NCBI GenBank assembly: GCA_025062045.1
Contig: JANXAF010000004.1
Span: forward strand, 1-64,000
Direction: 5' to 3'
DNA length: 64,000 nt
Origin: Thermodesulfobacteriota bacterium
Lineage (GTDB): Bacteria; Desulfobacterota; Syntrophorhabdia; Syntrophorhabdales; JANXAF01
Of this stretch, positions 31,702-42,568 are shown one piece after another. The notes under the pieces are model-generated. The model saw only the letters and a list, made by a program, of their open reading frames with translations. It ran no database searches and had not been told where the DNA came from. Position 1 is the stretch's first letter, and the number at the start of each line of letters is the position of its first letter. A program made the translations under genes and the position numbers.

Positions 31702-33042
31702 GTGAAGATAGTTATAATAGGTGCGGGAGAAGTAGGGTACCAGATAGCTGATAAGCTATCGAAAGAGGGCCACGACATCGTTGTTGTTGAGAAAGACAGG
31801 GAGAGGTGTCAAAAAATCGAAGAGTCCATAGATGTCGCGGTAATACATGGAGATGGGGCAAGCCAGTCAACTCTTTATGAGGCGGGAGCAAAGTCTGCTG
31901 ATATGCTCATTGCTGCGACATCGGTGGACGAAGTCAACCTCCTCTCCTGCCTTATTGCCTCCAAATTGGGCGTAAGAAGGAAGATCGCTAGAGTTAGAAA
32001 TCCGGAATACTACAGCGAGTCTTCAGTTCTAAAGAAGGAAGATTTGGGTGTCGACCTCATGATAAACCCTGAATTTGAGGTGGCAGAGGAGATAACGAGG
32101 TTGCTTATAAGGTCCGTTGCTTCAGAGATCATAGAATTCGAGGACGGAAAGATTCTTATGGTAGGTTTGAAAGTGGACCAGGATGCTCCAATAATCAACA
32201 AACAGCTTAAGTCTTTGGGAACGGAAAACCAAAGGAAAAAATTCCGAGTCGTTGCCATATGCAAGAACAACAAGACCATAATCCCACACGGAGATGAATA
32301 CATAAGTAAAAATGATCAGGTTTTCGTTGTGACAAAAAGGGAAGGACTCGATGAACTTTTGGAGATGGCAGGGAAAAAGGATAGCGCTTTGAAGAAGGTC
32401 ATGATTCTGGGAGGGGGAAGGATAGGGAGAAAGGTAGCTGAAAACTTGGAAAAAAGAGATATAAAAGTGACCCTTTTGGAATCAGATAGGGAAAGGTCAT
32501 TGGAAGTGGCAAGTGCCCTCAAAAAATGTACAGTGATAAACTTGAATGGAGCGGAGATAGATGCACTTGCAAGAGAGGGGATTACGAACATGGATGCCCT
32601 CGTAGCCACAACGTCAGACGATGAGACAAACATAATTACTTGCCTTTTTGCAAAGCATTTGGGAATAAAAAAGACGATAGCCCTTGTGAATAAGACCGTT
32701 TACATGCCCCTTATGCCTGTTATTGGAATCGACTCCACAGTTAACGTTAGATTATCTACCGCAAATGCCATTCTACGCTTTTTAAGAAAGGGGGATGTTG
32801 TTTCGGTTGCAACCTTCCACGGGATAGACGCAGAGGCGATCGAAATAAAGGTGGGAAGGGATAGTAAAATGGTAAATAAGCCATTAAAAGAATTGAAGTT
32901 TCCAGAAGGCTCGCTTGTCGCTGCAATAATAAAAGAGAATGAAGTTATTGTGCCATATGGAGATACAGTCATTGAGCCGGGAAATAGGGTTATCCTATTT
33001 GCCCTACCCCATGCAATTCATGATCTCGAAGAAAGATTCTGA
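31702..33042 (+). CDS. trkA: Trk potassium uptake regulator TrkA
   Basis: Two tandem RCK units fill the 446 residues. The first NAD-binding fold begins VIIGAGEVGYQIADKLSKEG (GxGxxG) and ends with Asp/Glu in VVVEKDRERC. The second begins MILGGGRIGRKVAENLEKRD near residue 234. RCK_C domains lie near 140-220 and 365-446. This double form is the classical TrkA ring that gates the TrkH channel encoded 15 bp downstream. The start is GTG 31702. Ligands are expected to be NAD(H) and ATP/ADP on the cytoplasmic side. Confidence 0.93.
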   Translation: MKIVIIGAGEVGYQIADKLSKEGHDIVVVEKDRERCQKIEESIDVAVIHGDGASQSTLYEAGAKSADMLIAATSVDEVNLLSCLIASKLGVRRKIARVRNPEYYSESSVLKKEDLGVDLMINPEFEVAEEITRLLIRSVASEIIEFEDGKILMVGLKVDQDAPIINKQLKSLGTENQRKKFRVVAICKNNKTIIPHGDEYISKNDQVFVVTKREGLDELLEMAGKKDSALKKVMILGGGRIGRKVAENLEKRDIKVTLLESDRERSLEVASALKKCTVINLNGAEIDALAREGITNMDALVATTSDDETNIITCLFAKHLGIKKTIALVNKTVYMPLMPVIGIDSTVNVRLSTANAILRFLRKGDVVSVATFHGIDAEAIEIKVGRDSKMVNKPLKELKFPEGSLVAAIIKENEVIVPYGDTVIEPGNRVILFALPHAIHDLEERF

Positions 33043-33057
33043 TTACAAGGAAAGGAA

Positions 33058-34500
33058 TTGAAATTTTCTCGAGTCTTTTGCACTCTGGGAAGACTCTGGG
33101 TAGTTTTCAGCTGTTTTTTACTATTGCCTATCCCTTTCTCCCTTTACTATAACGAGGGTACAGCCCTTTCGTTTCTGCTTGTCGCTTTCTTAATCGCAGG
33201 AATGGGTTTATCGTTTTCCTTCATCTTTAGAACATCGGAAGAGATCTCGGTAAAAGAAGGGCTAGCAATAGTGGCTTTGGGATGGATTAGCATTTCCTTT
33301 TTTGGCGCAATACCTTTCATCCTTACCGGATCTATCCCTTCTTTGACCGACGCTTTTTTCGAAAGTATCTCTGGATTTACTACCACAGGAGCAAGCATTT
33401 TAAATGACATTGAATCTCTTCCTAAAAGCGTTCTCCTTTGGCGAAACCTCATCCAATGGCTCGGTGGAATGGGGGTTATCGCCATAGCCGTTGCAGTTTT
33501 ACCCTTTATAGGGGTTGGTGGATTTCAGCTTTTCAAGGCTGAAGCTCCAGGACCGACAAAAGACAAGATATCTCCTAGGATAAGTCAAACCGCAAAGTTG
33601 CTTTGGGGTATATACCTTCTTTTCACACTGCTTGAGATCCTCCTCATCCTTGTTGGAGGGTTGGATCTTTTCGATGCTCTCTGTATAACATTTGGAACGA
33701 TGGCAACTGGCGGTTACGCACCCTATAACGAGAGTATTGGTGCTTTTAATTCTCCATACCTACATTACATCATCACCGTGTTTATGTTTGTCGCGGCAAC
33801 GAACTTCAACCTCCATTATCTTGCGCTTACGGGAAGGCCATCCTCTTACATAAAGAGCACAGAGTTCAAGTTCTACGTCTCCCTTGTCGGGTTGGCAACT
33901 TCTGGAACTCTTCTCATAAGATACTTGGAAGGCCATAAGTTCGACGAAGAATTAATACGACATTCCCTATTTCAGGTAATCTCTATATTGACAACAACGG
34001 GATTCGTAACAGAGGATTACGAATTGTGGCCTTTTAATGCTCAATTTATCCTTCTTATACTTATGTTTATCGGGGGATGCTCTAGTTCTACGGGTGGTGC
34101 GATAAAAAACATTAGGATATGCGTGATGCTTAAATTTCTTTTGGTCAGCTTGAAAAAAATATTTAGGCCCCACGGTATATTCCCAATAAGGGTCGACACA
34201 AAGGTGGTCGACGATAGAGTTGTACTAAGCATAATAGCCTTCATCCTGCTTTACATGATGCTTTTTATACTAGGAGTTTTGATCTTAACCTTTCAGGATG
34301 TGAACATAGATACAGCCATCGGTGCGGTTGCTGCAACCCTCGGGAACGTTGGGCCTGGGATTGGAAGCGTGGGACCTACAGAAAATTATTCCCATCTGCC
34401 TACCATATCCAAATGGTTTTTGTCATTTTTGATGCTCGCTGGCCGTCTCGAGCTTTATGCAGTGCTTGTGCTTTTTGTTCCAGATTTCTGGAGAGACTAA
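33058..34500 (+). CDS. trkH: Trk potassium channel subunit TrkH
   Basis: The 480-residue membrane protein has the four-fold P-loop pattern of TrkH/KtrB, with selectivity-filter-like turns at SGFTTTGAS (near 106), FGTMATGGYAP (near 220), TTTGFVTEDY (near 315) and TLGNVGPGIG (near 430). The start is TTG 33058, with AAGGAAAGG just upstream. It imports K+ driven by the membrane potential, gated by TrkA from the same operon. Its stop overlaps the stop of the convergent plsY gene by 4 bp. Confidence 0.93.
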   Translation: MKFSRVFCTLGRLWVVFSCFLLLPIPFSLYYNEGTALSFLLVAFLIAGMGLSFSFIFRTSEEISVKEGLAIVALGWISISFFGAIPFILTGSIPSLTDAFFESISGFTTTGASILNDIESLPKSVLLWRNLIQWLGGMGVIAIAVAVLPFIGVGGFQLFKAEAPGPTKDKISPRISQTAKLLWGIYLLFTLLEILLILVGGLDLFDALCITFGTMATGGYAPYNESIGAFNSPYLHYIITVFMFVAATNFNLHYLALTGRPSSYIKSTEFKFYVSLVGLATSGTLLIRYLEGHKFDEELIRHSLFQVISILTTTGFVTEDYELWPFNAQFILLILMFIGGCSSSTGGAIKNIRICVMLKFLLVSLKKIFRPHGIFPIRVDTKVVDDRVVLSIIAFILLYMMLFILGVLILTFQDVNIDTAIGAVAATLGNVGPGIGSVGPTENYSHLPTISKWFLSFLMLAGRLELYAVLVLFVPDFWRD

Positions 34501-35090
34501 AGGTTTACCCGGTTTTCCCTGCCTTCCTTAAGTCTTCTTATATTCTCCCTGTGCCTTAAAAAGATAAGCGCGACAAAAAGAGAAGCCATAAAGACTACCT
34601 CTTTTCTTTCGCCCAACAAAAAGAGTATAAACGGAAAACTAAAGGAGGAGACAAGCGAAGCTAAAGAGACGTATCTCCAGAGAAAAAAAACGAAGACAAA
34701 AATAAAAATGGCATATAAAGTAGCGTGAGGATTGAAAAAGAGGAAGGCACCAAGGGCAGGTGCGACTCCTTTTCCTCCTCTGAATTTAAGCCATATGGGA
34801 AAAGAATGGCCCAAAAATGAAGCAAAGCCCATGGATATTGAGAAGAGCGGATCGAGATTTGAGATTCGCCCGAAAAGCACGGGTAGCCCGGCCTTCAAAA
34901 GATCGCAAAGAAGGGTCAAGAAACCGAGCCTTTTTCCTACTGCCCGCATGACATTTGTTGCACCTATATTTCCACTTCCGACCTTTCTCGGATCCACCCC
35001 CTTAAGTTTTGAAAGTATAAGACCGAAGGGTATTGAACCCAAAAGGTAAGAAAGGGAAAGATAAAAAACGTAAAGCTTCGGATCACCCAT
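34497..35090 (-). CDS. plsY: Acyl-phosphate:glycerol-3-phosphate acyltransferase PlsY
   Basis: The 197-residue protein has about five membrane helices and the three PlsY motifs: GSIPFGLIL near residue 18, GSGNIGATNVMRAVGK (phosphate loop) near 38-53 and HSFPIWLKFRGGKGVA near 95-112. It transfers an acyl chain from acyl-phosphate to glycerol-3-phosphate to make lysophosphatidate. A basic C-terminal tail follows the last helix. It lies 7 bp downstream of the molybdopterin oxidoreductase gene, with no functional link apparent. Confidence 0.95.
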   Translation of the reverse strand: MGDPKLYVFYLSLSYLLGSIPFGLILSKLKGVDPRKVGSGNIGATNVMRAVGKRLGFLTLLCDLLKAGLPVLFGRISNLDPLFSISMGFASFLGHSFPIWLKFRGGKGVAPALGAFLFFNPHATLYAIFIFVFVFFLWRYVSLASLVSSFSFPFILFLLGERKEVVFMASLFVALIFLRHRENIRRLKEGRENRVNL

Positions 35091-35097
35091 CCATCAT

Positions 35098-37143
35098 CTA
35101 AGCCTTCCTTATGGCACAAAGAAGGGATTTAAGCTCGGGATAGCCCATGATAGGTTCTCTCACCTTCGTGTCCGTAAGTAGATTAACATTAGCCTCCTTA
35201 GGCCAGCCATGGGGAACACACACTACACCTTCCATCACCCTATCTGTGACCTGAGCTTTTAGCTTTATTTGACCTCTCGGAGTCTCAATAATTATGTCGT
35301 CTCCGTCCTCTATTCCATACTTTTTCGCCGTCTCGATCCCAATCTCAGCCTTAGGTTCTGGACTTTTCTCCCTAAGTTTTTTTACGTTTCTAAACTGGCC
35401 ATGGGTAAAGTAAAGGTCCCTGATTCCGGTTGTGAGAATAAGCGGATACTTCTTTAGTAGCTCGGGTGTTGAGACGGGGCTTATGTGCGGCTCAATGTAT
35501 ACGGGAAGTGGGTCGTGACCAGCCTGTTCCATCGCAGTGCTATAAATTTCTATCTTCTTTGTGGGTGTTGCAAATTCACCTTCCTTTATCCCGTACTCCT
35601 TTTTTTGATAAAAATCACCTTCAGGCTTCACATTTAAGAGATAGTTAAAATCGAATCCCGATGGTCTAACCTCAAAATCCACAAGTTCCTCTTCACTCTG
35701 CCAAGGAAAATCCTTTTCCATGCCAAGTCTCTTCGAAAGTTCCTTAAAGAATTTCCATTCCGATACACTTTCTCCTAGTGGTTCTATGGCTTTTTTGCGC
35801 AGCATAAGATAAGGAAGGCAATGGCAGACGTTGTAAGAATATGCAAGCCCCCATTTTTCAAGATGAGAGGAGGCAGGAAGGAAATAGTGAGCGAGTTCTG
35901 CCGTCTCGGTCATAAACATGTCTAGTACAACGAGGAGTTCTAGTTTTGAGAAAGCCTCCTTAAAAGCGTTTGAATCGGGCATGGACACAACCGGATTTCC
36001 AGCAATTATTAAAAATGCCTTTATCTTTTCTGGTATGCTCTCAGGTACAAGGGTAATTACGCCGTAAGGACTCTTTCTTCCCCAAACCTCGTAAAAGAGA
36101 GGATACTCATCCGCACCAAGAGGTTTGTCATCTATCGTTGAGCCAACATTTCCCAACCTTAAGCGCGGACTTATGACCCAGCCTCCAGGAACATTGATGT
36201 TGCCTGTGATAGTCTGGAGGATTGCGAAGGCTCTGCTATTGTGTGTTCCGCTTGCCGTCTGATCCTGGGTGTTCGTACCCTGGTATATCCCAGCGCCCTT
36301 TGTTTTTGCAAAAAGCCTTGCCAGTTTAATTATGTCTTCGCTTTTGACCCCTGTGATCTTCTCCGCCCATTGAGGAGTGTAGCTTTTTATATGCTCTTTA
36401 AGTTTTTCAAAGCCAAAGGTGTACTTTTCCACAAATTCTTTGTCGTATAAGTCTTCGTTAATGATGACATTTATGAGAGCGAGTGCTAAAGCTCCGTCTG
36501 TCCCGGGTCTTATTGGAATGTACATGTGTGCTTGATCTGCAAATGGAATCCTCCTGGGGTCGATAACGACAATCTTTGCGCCCTTTTTTAGATTCTCTGT
36601 TATCGAGAGATAAAGAGGAAAATCGGAAGCATGGGGGTTATGACCCCATAAAATGTAAAGGTTCGAGTCGAGCTCCTCTGTAGGATACTTCCCGAATGTT
36701 ATCTGCCTTGCCCTTATCCTCATCCTGTAACATATGCTTTCAACAGAGAAAAAGTTGGGAGACCCGAAAGTGAATGCAAACCTCTGAGTAAGCCCAGCTA
36801 TCTCGTAGTTTTCAACACCCACCGAACCGCTAAAAACACCCAATGCCCTAGGGCCATACTTTTCCTTTATCTCCAATAACTTTTGAGATATCTCTCTCAA
36901 TGCCTGATCCCACGATATCCTCTCCCACTTATTTCCAACCCTCTTCATTGGATAGAGGATCCTTTCGGGATGGTAAATAGTATCAAGCATCGCTTCGCCC
37001 TTCGGGCATAGTTTACCTCTATTCAATGGATGGGATTCGAGACCCTCCACCTTTTTTGCAACTCCATCTTCCACGTAGACTCTCACTCCGCAGCTGTGGT
37101 AGCACAATGTACAATCTGTAAGCACCTCTTTTGTGGTGGCCAT
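35098..37143 (-). CDS. Molybdopterin oxidoreductase with 4Fe-4S cluster and Cys metal ligand
   Basis: The 681 residues belong to the DMSO-reductase superfamily. The N-terminal cluster motif is C-x2-C-x3-C-x27-C (Cys11, 14, 18, 46). The likely Mo/W ligand is Cys138 in VESICYRMR, placing it with Cys/Sec-type enzymes (formate dehydrogenase, Nap, thiosulfate reductase, acetylene hydratase) rather than Ser-type DMSO reductase. There is no twin-Arg signal, so it appears cytoplasmic. No electron-transfer or membrane subunit gene adjoins it; plsY follows and fusA is divergent. The molybdopterin-binding C-terminal domain (about 560-681) is complete. The substrate is unknown. Confidence 0.85.
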   Translation of the reverse strand: MATTKEVLTDCTLCYHSCGVRVYVEDGVAKKVEGLESHPLNRGKLCPKGEAMLDTIYHPERILYPMKRVGNKWERISWDQALREISQKLLEIKEKYGPRALGVFSGSVGVENYEIAGLTQRFAFTFGSPNFFSVESICYRMRIRARQITFGKYPTEELDSNLYILWGHNPHASDFPLYLSITENLKKGAKIVVIDPRRIPFADQAHMYIPIRPGTDGALALALINVIINEDLYDKEFVEKYTFGFEKLKEHIKSYTPQWAEKITGVKSEDIIKLARLFAKTKGAGIYQGTNTQDQTASGTHNSRAFAILQTITGNINVPGGWVISPRLRLGNVGSTIDDKPLGADEYPLFYEVWGRKSPYGVITLVPESIPEKIKAFLIIAGNPVVSMPDSNAFKEAFSKLELLVVLDMFMTETAELAHYFLPASSHLEKWGLAYSYNVCHCLPYLMLRKKAIEPLGESVSEWKFFKELSKRLGMEKDFPWQSEEELVDFEVRPSGFDFNYLLNVKPEGDFYQKKEYGIKEGEFATPTKKIEIYSTAMEQAGHDPLPVYIEPHISPVSTPELLKKYPLILTTGIRDLYFTHGQFRNVKKLREKSPEPKAEIGIETAKKYGIEDGDDIIIETPRGQIKLKAQVTDRVMEGVVCVPHGWPKEANVNLLTDTKVREPIMGYPELKSLLCAIRKA

Positions 37144-37265
37144 TTTTACCTCCCGGTTATTTAACTTGAACGTGACTATCTTTTAACAGAATTCCTTGTA
37201 CATGGCAAGCCTTTTAGGCGCATGTTGTTGACTTTTAGACTGTAATTGGGGAATATCTTTAGCTA

Positions 37266-39317
37266 ATGACGAAAAAAGAGCTAGAAAGGCTAAAGAAAAT
37301 AAGAAACATTGGGATCGTTGCCCACATAGATGCCGGAAAGACAACCGTTACTGAGAGGATCCTCTACTACACTGGAAAGACCTATAAAATGGGTGAAGTT
37401 CACGAAGGAACGGCGGTTATGGATTACTTACCTCAAGAACAGGAAAGGGGTATAACTATTACGTCGGCCTGTACCACGTGCTACTGGAAGGATCATGAGA
37501 TTCAGCTTATCGATACACCTGGTCATGTAGATTTTACGATAGAGGTTGAGAGATCTTTGCGAGTACTCGATGGGATGATCGCTGTCTTTTGTGGAGTTGG
37601 CGGAGTCGAACCACAGTCCGAAACCGTATGGCACCAGGCGGACAGGTACCGGATACCACGTATCGCCTTTGTAAATAAGCTAGACAGGGTTGGATCCGAC
37701 TTTTTTAACGTAATAGACATGATGGTTGAAAAATTGGGTGCCAATCCTTTACCTGTCCAGATCCCGCTAGGAAAAGAGGATAGTTTTTCGGGCGTTGTGG
37801 ACCTTACATCAATGAAGGCCATAGTTTGGGATGAAGAGAGTCTAGGCGCAGTTTACCATTATGTTGATATACCAGAAGAACTTAAGGACCTGTCTTTCAG
37901 CTACAGGGAAAAGCTCATAGACGCGATATCCCTAATAGATGACAAAATCATGGAGCTTTATCTTTCGGGGGAGGAAATTCCGGAGTCTTTAATCCATGAG
38001 GCTATAAGGAAGGGGACCCTATCGATGAAACTCGTCCCGGTCTTTTGTGGAGCTGCGCTTAAAAACAAAGGTATTCAACCTCTTCTTGATGGTGTGGTGA
38101 GATATCTCCCTTCTCCGCTTGACGTACCGCCTGTGAAAGGGAAAAATCCAAAAACAGGAGAGGAAGAAACAAGATTGCCTTCACCGGATGAAGATTTTAC
38201 AGCCCTTGCCTTCAAGGTAATTATGGAAGAAGGAAGAAAGCTTATATACATAAGGATATATTCGGGAGAAATAAAAACGGGGGACGATGTTTTAAACGTT
38301 AATCTCGGCAGGAAGGAGAAGATTTCGAGGATCTACAGGATCCATGCAAACCAAAAGGAAAGAATAGATTATGCAAAGGTCGGAGCGATAGTTGGAATTG
38401 TGGGTCCAAAAGACACATCAACCGGTCATACGCTCACAAAGAATAAAGAGATCTTACTTGAACCCATAAATGCCTATCAGCCTGTCATATCCATTGCGGT
38501 TGAGCCCAAAAAGAATGCGGACCAGGAAAAGCTTATTACGATACTAAAAAGGATAGCGGAAGAGGACCCCACTTTTTACGTCAAGTCAGACGAAGATTCT
38601 TTACAAACTATCGTCTCAGGTATGGGAGAGCTCCACTTGGACGTCATAATGAGGAGGGTTAGGGAGGAGTTTGGAGTTGACATACACGTTGGCAAACCTC
38701 AGGTCATATTTAAGGAGACGATAGAAAATGAGGTCTACATAGAGAACAGCTTCGAAAAGACTATAAATAACGTGCTTTACAGAGGGACTGTTAAGTTAAG
38801 AATCGCCCCCGACGAGAGAGGAAAGGGACTAAACGTTTTTTCTGGGATTGGAATGGACCACCCAGCTTATAACTATCTTGAGGCAATAGAAGAGGGAATT
38901 TATGAAGCAGCGAATACCGGTGTGCTTAAAGGTTATCCGGTTACGGACATAAGGGTGTACATTCTCGATGCGTCCTTCAACAACCCAGAATTTGCAAGGC
39001 TGACGCTTAAGATGGCTGCCCACGAAGGTTTTAGAAAGGGCTGTATGGAAGCCTCACCTGTGCTTCTTTATCCTGTCATGTCTTTGAGTGTTACAACTCC
39101 CAACGAGTTTCTTGGAGATATAATAAATGACCTAAATGTGAGGAAGTGCCAGATAAAAAACATAATAACTAAAGAGAAAATAGCGATAATCGAGGCTTAC
39201 GCACCTCTTACAGAAATGTTCGGTTATTCTACGGACATAAGATCTCTAACACAAGGAAGAGCATCATTTACCATGTATTTTTCCCATTATGACGCCATAG
39301 AGTATGAAAAGGGTTAA
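37266..39317 (+). CDS. fusA: Elongation factor G (probably a paralogue)
   Basis: All EF-G domains are present in 683 residues: the G domain with [32 protein letters not shown] and NKLD; domain II near 290-390; domain III; domain IV near 470-600 (PQVIFKETI); and domain V near 600-683. The gene is not beside rpsL, rpsG or tuf, as the housekeeping fusA usually is. It instead leads a fusA-birA-coaX run. This suggests an EF-G2-type second copy, possibly specialised for translocation or ribosome recycling, but a single relocated fusA cannot be excluded. Confidence 0.9.
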   Translation: MTKKELERLKKIRNIGIVAHIDAGKTTVTERILYYTGKTYKMGEVHEGTAVMDYLPQEQERGITITSACTTCYWKDHEIQLIDTPGHVDFTIEVERSLRVLDGMIAVFCGVGGVEPQSETVWHQADRYRIPRIAFVNKLDRVGSDFFNVIDMMVEKLGANPLPVQIPLGKEDSFSGVVDLTSMKAIVWDEESLGAVYHYVDIPEELKDLSFSYREKLIDAISLIDDKIMELYLSGEEIPESLIHEAIRKGTLSMKLVPVFCGAALKNKGIQPLLDGVVRYLPSPLDVPPVKGKNPKTGEEETRLPSPDEDFTALAFKVIMEEGRKLIYIRIYSGEIKTGDDVLNVNLGRKEKISRIYRIHANQKERIDYAKVGAIVGIVGPKDTSTGHTLTKNKEILLEPINAYQPVISIAVEPKKNADQEKLITILKRIAEEDPTFYVKSDEDSLQTIVSGMGELHLDVIMRRVREEFGVDIHVGKPQVIFKETIENEVYIENSFEKTINNVLYRGTVKLRIAPDERGKGLNVFSGIGMDHPAYNYLEAIEEGIYEAANTGVLKGYPVTDIRVYILDASFNNPEFARLTLKMAAHEGFRKGCMEASPVLLYPVMSLSVTTPNEFLGDIINDLNVRKCQIKNIITKEKIAIIEAYAPLTEMFGYSTDIRSLTQGRASFTMYFSHYDAIEYEKG

Positions 39318-40146
39318 TTATGCCGAAAAGTTACATATGGTCGGAGAGGGAAAGGAAGCTTTAAATCCAGAGAGAATCAAAGCGTATCTAACGACAACGA
39401 AAATAGGCAGAAAGATCGTGTATAGAAGGGTAATAGAGTCCACGAATACATATGCTTTGAATCTTGCAAAAAGAGGTGAGGAGGAAGGTACCTGTGTTGT
39501 TTCTGATATGCAGACTAAAGGAAGAGGAAGGCTCGAAAGGAAGTGGTTCTCACCTCCAAATGAAAACATTTACATGTCGATTATCCTTAGGCCCAAGGTT
39601 TTACAAGATCAAATTTACAATCTGGCCTTCCTTTCTTGCCTTGCGGTTTATGACGTGGTAAAGCCTATCTTAGAATCGGAGCCCGCACTTAAATGGCCTA
39701 ACGACGTACTCATCAAGGGAAAAAAAGTGAGCGGAACGCTTATTGAGATTGCCCATGGATCCGAAACTTTGGATTTCGCAGTGGTAGGTATCGGTCTTAA
39801 TGTGAATATGGAGGAAGAAGATCTGCCCCAAGATTTAAAAGGAGTGGCAACTTCTCTTTACATTGAGACCAAAAAAAAACACAGTCGGGACCTTATCTGT
39901 GCAAATCTCATAAACAACTTTGAAAAGTACTACTTGAAGTTTTTAGAAGAAGGTCCGGATGTAATACGCATACTTTGGGAGGAGAAAGCCAAAATTAGAG
40001 GAAGAGTTTTAACCCTCCAAGAAGGGGAGAAAGTGATCTTAGGGATATGTGAGGGTTTAAACGAGAAAGGAGGCCTCGTAATTAAAACTGAAAGGGGCAC
40101 AGAGGTAGTATACACTGGTGATCTTAAAGCGATGTCATGGTCCTAG
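39304..40146 (+). CDS. birA: Biotin-protein ligase, lacking the DNA-binding domain
   Basis: The catalytic domain shows STNTYAL (near 47), [14 protein letters not shown] (biotinyl-AMP loop, near 71-84), [20 protein letters not shown] (near 124-143) and GIGLNVN. A small C-terminal SH3-like domain completes the protein. Only about 40 residues precede the catalytic core and they contain no clear helix-turn-helix. It should biotinylate carboxylase carrier proteins, but it probably lacks the repressor function of E. coli BirA. ATG 39304 overlaps the fusA end by 14 bp; ATG 39337 (MVGEGKEAL) is an alternative start. The stop region overlaps coaX by 10 bp. Confidence 0.88.
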   Translation: MKRVNYAEKLHMVGEGKEALNPERIKAYLTTTKIGRKIVYRRVIESTNTYALNLAKRGEEEGTCVVSDMQTKGRGRLERKWFSPPNENIYMSIILRPKVLQDQIYNLAFLSCLAVYDVVKPILESEPALKWPNDVLIKGKKVSGTLIEIAHGSETLDFAVVGIGLNVNMEEEDLPQDLKGVATSLYIETKKKHSRDLICANLINNFEKYYLKFLEEGPDVIRILWEEKAKIRGRVLTLQEGEKVILGICEGLNEKGGLVIKTERGTEVVYTGDLKAMSWS

Positions 40147-40934
40147 TAATAGATATTGGGAATACAAACATAGTGTTTGGCGTCTATGATGGAGAAAATC
40201 TTGTCGAGCATTATAGGCTCGGAACAGATATCGACAAAACGGTAGACGAATACGCCATCCTCACAAATAGTTTACTCTCCGTGAGAAAATTAAGTTTTGA
40301 AAACATAGATGGCGCAATTATATCCAGCGTTGTTCCGCCTCTTCTTGTGACGTTTCAGGCGCTCTGTGAAAAGTATATGGGAGTAAAGCCCATAGTGGTT
40401 GAACCTGGTATAAGGACAGGGATGCCGATACTTTATGAGAATCCGGCTGAACTAGGGGCAGATAGAATAGTGAACGCCGTTGCCGGATATGAGAGGTATA
40501 AAAAAGCATTGATCGTAATAGATTTCGGAACTGCCACAACTTTCGACTATGTGACTCCAGAGGGGGAGTTTGCGGGTGGAGCGATAGTTCCGGGACTAAT
40601 GATCTCTCTTGAGGCCCTTTTCGAGAAAGCTTCAAAGCTTCCGAGGGTGGAACTTGCCATACCGAAGTCGGTTATAGGGAAAAACACGATCCAGGCCATG
40701 CAAGCGGGTATTATATTCGGATACGCAAGTCTGGTGGACGGAATCGTAAAAAAAATGAAGGATGAGGTGAAAACAGAGCCTTACGTTGTGGCAACAGGTG
40801 GTTTTTCGAAGTTGATATCTCGTGTTTCCAAGACAGTAGACGAGGTGGACGAATTTTTAACCCTTAGGGGACTAAAGATCCTCTACGATAAAAACAAGGA
40901 TCTTTGTAAGAGAAAAACAAAAAGGGGAAAATGA
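40137..40934 (+). CDS. coaX: Type III pantothenate kinase
   Basis: The 265-residue ASKHA-fold protein begins [18 protein letters not shown] (phosphate loop with the catalytic Asp), has ISSVVPPL, and ENPAELGADRIVNAVAGYERY with the GADR motif typical of CoaX. IDFGTATTFDYVTPEGEFAGGAIVPG follows near 123-148. It phosphorylates pantothenate as the first step of coenzyme A synthesis. The basic tail (KRKTKRGK) is unremarkable. It overlaps birA upstream and the ABC-transporter lipoprotein downstream by a few bases; the birA-coaX pairing is common in bacteria. Confidence 0.95.
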   Translation: MVLVIDIGNTNIVFGVYDGENLVEHYRLGTDIDKTVDEYAILTNSLLSVRKLSFENIDGAIISSVVPPLLVTFQALCEKYMGVKPIVVEPGIRTGMPILYENPAELGADRIVNAVAGYERYKKALIVIDFGTATTFDYVTPEGEFAGGAIVPGLMISLEALFEKASKLPRVELAIPKSVIGKNTIQAMQAGIIFGYASLVDGIVKKMKDEVKTEPYVVATGGFSKLISRVSKTVDEVDEFLTLRGLKILYDKNKDLCKRKTKRGK

Positions 40935-42568
40935 AGAATTTAAAGACAGTTGTTGCTTTTCTTTTGCTATTCTTTTTCCTCTTTGGATGTTCTCCGGGAA
41001 AACGGAAGGTCTCATACGAAGACGAAGGAAAACCAGCATACGGTGATGCTTTAATCACCGCGTCATTGGGGGAGCCTACTAATTTGATCCCAATTCTTAC
41101 TACCGATGCCCCTTCTCACGATGTGGCGGCACGAATCTACAACGGGCTCGTAAAATATGACAAGGATCTAAGAATAGTTGGAGATCTTGCCGAATCCTGG
41201 AGTGTATCGCGGGACAACCTTATTATAACGTTTCGACTAAAAAAAAACGTTAAATGGCACGATGGAAAGCCATTCACGGCAAAGGACGTTCTTTACACCT
41301 ACAAAGTCATAACGGACCCCAAGACCCCCACAGCTTACTCAAGTGATTTTCTTGAGGTAAAAAAGGCAGAAGTCATAGACGATTACACATTCAGAGTTAC
41401 TTATCACAGACCTTTTGCACCAGGGCTTATAAGCTGGGCCATCTCTATTCTTCCCTCACACCTTCTCGATGGTCAGGACATAACGAGGTCCCCCCTTCTT
41501 AGAAATCCAATCGGCACAGGTCCCTACAAATTCAAAGAATGGGTAGCAGGACAGAGAATTGTACTTCTAGCAAACGAAGACTACTTCGGTGGAAGACCTT
41601 ACATAGAAAGACACATCATAAGGTTTATTCCGGATTCTGCGAGCATGTTTCTGGAGCTTAAAAACTCTCGTATTGACATGATGGGGCTTTCTCCGCTTCA
41701 GTACTTAAGACAGACCGATTATCCAGCCTTCAAAAGGGAATTCAATAAGTATCAGTATCTGTCTTTTAGCTACGTTTATTTAGGGTATAATCTCAAACAC
41801 CCTTTCTTTAAAGAAAAGGCCGTAAGACAGGCTTTGACTCATGCCATAGATAAAAGAGAGATAATCGAAGGTGTCCTTTTAGGGCAGGGGATCGAAGCCC
41901 ATGGACCCTACAAACCTGACATGTGGGCTTACAACCCACAAGTAAAGAGATACGAGTACGACAAGGAAAAGGCGAAAAAGCTTCTTGAAAGTTGTGGATT
42001 TGTAAGGGGAAAAGACGGAATACTAGAAAAGGACGGAAAAAGATTTGAATTTACAATACTTGTCAACCAGGGGAACGATGTAAGGATAAGGTGCGCGGAA
42101 CTGATTCAAAAAAGACTTGCGGAGATCGGAGTTAAGGTAAAAATAAGGGTACTCGAATGGGCAAGCCTAATAAATGAGTTCATAGATAAGAGGAACTTTG
42201 AAGCTGTCATTCTAGGATGGACCATTCCCCACGATCCCGATCTTTTCGACATATGGCACTCTTCAAAACAGGGAAAAAAGGAGTTGAACTTCATTTCTTT
42301 CGAGAATAAAGAGGTGGACGAACTTCTAGTTCGCGCAAGACACACCTTCAACATAGAAGAAAGAAAAAGATACTACTTTAGGTTTCAGGAGATCTTGGCT
42401 GAGGAACAGCCTTATACCTTTTTATTCATCCCTTATGCTAACGTGGCGATCCACAAAAGGATAAAAGGTGTTTCGCCCGCTCCTTTAGGGATAACATACA
42501 ACATGGAAAAATGGTACGTTCCTTACGAACAGATGAGGTATAAAAGCCATGTTACGGTTTATCCTTAA
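40931..42568 (+). CDS. Peptide/nickel ABC transporter substrate-binding lipoprotein
   Basis: A lipoprotein signal ends in LFGC (Cys20). The SBP_bac_5 domain (about 38-530) has [68 protein letters not shown] and [16 protein letters not shown]. The family binds oligopeptides, dipeptides or nickel outside the membrane. Its start overlaps coaX by 4 bp (ATGA) and its end overlaps the permease gene by 20 bp. The second permease and the two ATPases of a normal Opp/Dpp system are not in the window. Confidence 0.92.
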   Translation: MKNLKTVVAFLLLFFFLFGCSPGKRKVSYEDEGKPAYGDALITASLGEPTNLIPILTTDAPSHDVAARIYNGLVKYDKDLRIVGDLAESWSVSRDNLIITFRLKKNVKWHDGKPFTAKDVLYTYKVITDPKTPTAYSSDFLEVKKAEVIDDYTFRVTYHRPFAPGLISWAISILPSHLLDGQDITRSPLLRNPIGTGPYKFKEWVAGQRIVLLANEDYFGGRPYIERHIIRFIPDSASMFLELKNSRIDMMGLSPLQYLRQTDYPAFKREFNKYQYLSFSYVYLGYNLKHPFFKEKAVRQALTHAIDKREIIEGVLLGQGIEAHGPYKPDMWAYNPQVKRYEYDKEKAKKLLESCGFVRGKDGILEKDGKRFEFTILVNQGNDVRIRCAELIQKRLAEIGVKVKIRVLEWASLINEFIDKRNFEAVILGWTIPHDPDLFDIWHSSKQGKKELNFISFENKEVDELLVRARHTFNIEERKRYYFRFQEILAEEQPYTFLFIPYANVAIHKRIKGVSPAPLGITYNMEKWYVPYEQMRYKSHVTVYP

